From NCBI GenBank assembly GCA_045657465.1, contig JAZOTD010000039.1, forward strand, positions 1-30,416: 30,416 bases of DNA, given 5' to 3'. The position numbers were made by a program, and so were the translations under genes. This DNA is from RGIG1681 sp045657465. Its GTDB lineage: Bacteria; Bacillota; Clostridia; Christensenellales; UBA1242. The notes beneath the pieces are model-generated. The model was not told the DNA's origin and made no database searches. It was given only the letters and a program-made list of their open reading frames with translations. This document shows, piece by piece, positions 30,344 through 30,416 of the stretch (the stretch's first letter is position 1; each line of letters begins with the position of its first letter).

Positions 30344-30416
30344 TTATTCTAAATTCATATGTTTTTGTTCAAAAACAATATCTTTTAAAATTAAACTGTC
30401 TTTATTATATAAGTTA
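30344..30416 (-). CDS. C-terminal end of an unidentified gene (runs off right edge)
   Basis: The minus strand is open for 23 codons from the right edge to a TAA at 30344-30346. The last residues read NLYNKDSLILKDIVFEQKHMNLE split across the edge. The fragment is too short to assign. The case for it is the open frame in an AT-rich stretch together with a terminator placed immediately after the stop. hprK would be a common neighbour of murB, but nothing seen here shows that. Confidence 0.5.
   Translation of the reverse strand, partial: NLYNKDSLILKDIVFEQKHMNLE

Noticed and set aside
1..30416. Search for tRNA genes, CRISPR arrays, insertion sequences, att sites or phage genes
   Set aside because: No cloverleaf with GGTTCGA-type T-arm, no regularly spaced direct repeats, no transposase or integrase and no terminal inverted repeats were found.

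Overview
The window comes from an AT-rich, low-GC Gram-positive chromosome, most likely an uncultured anaerobic member of the Clostridia. The evidence is a Spo0A homologue with an intact DNA-recognition helix, a bacterial 'large' SRP RNA with an Alu domain, a fermentative AdhE, the Firmicutes-type order murB / PHP protein / whiA / dnaE / pfkA, strong AGGAGG-like ribosome sites and extended -10 promoters. I see no phage, insertion sequence, CRISPR or tRNA. This is mostly core chromosome, and the unusual signals are small ones embedded in it.

Layout. 1-780: 3' part of a GGGtGRT-family gene (+) with a bidirectional terminator. 782-7116: a run of minus-strand genes: a transglutaminase-like protein behind a palindromic operator-like promoter, an Rsm22-type methyltransferase, a RluA pseudouridine synthase, an RlmI-like methyltransferase, a HEPN-CBS protein and a HAD-fold protein. 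7164-7502: SRP RNA (+) with its own promoter and terminator. 7548-16262: minus-strand adhE, spo0A, a coiled-coil/zinc-ribbon protein, valS, galE and two small membrane proteins coupled to galE. 16341-19009: the only plus-strand operon, an SsuABC/TauABC/ThiXYZ-type ABC importer. 19044-30416: minus-strand DedA-like/small-multidrug-export protein, MBL hydrolase, then whiA-dnaE-pfkA from a clear promoter, and an upstream unit of a solute-binding-like protein, murB and a PHP-domain protein with a long disordered tail. At the right edge is the last 23 codons of one more minus-strand gene, with its terminator.

How it fits together. Translation and RNA maintenance (valS, RluA, Rsm22, RlmI-like, SRP RNA), replication and envelope growth (dnaE, whiA, murB), central carbon flux (pfkA, adhE, galE) and the sporulation switch (spo0A) sit in short transcription units. 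Nearly every unit ends in a good intrinsic terminator.

Most worth a second look: (1) a five-copy interrupted palindrome, consensus GGTGTTATG-TYTNN-CATAAYACC, always with a 5-nt spacer and always in the same orientation. It occurs at transcription-unit ends and also inside two genes, 5-9 kb apart. (2) An SRP RNA whose otherwise near-invariant GGAA apical tetraloop is replaced by UGAC with an unpaired closing position. (3) Substitutions at normally conserved catalytic or phosphoryl-transfer positions in PfkA, MurB, Spo0A and the HAD protein. (4) The HEPN-CBS fusion and the PHP protein with a roughly 300-residue tail.
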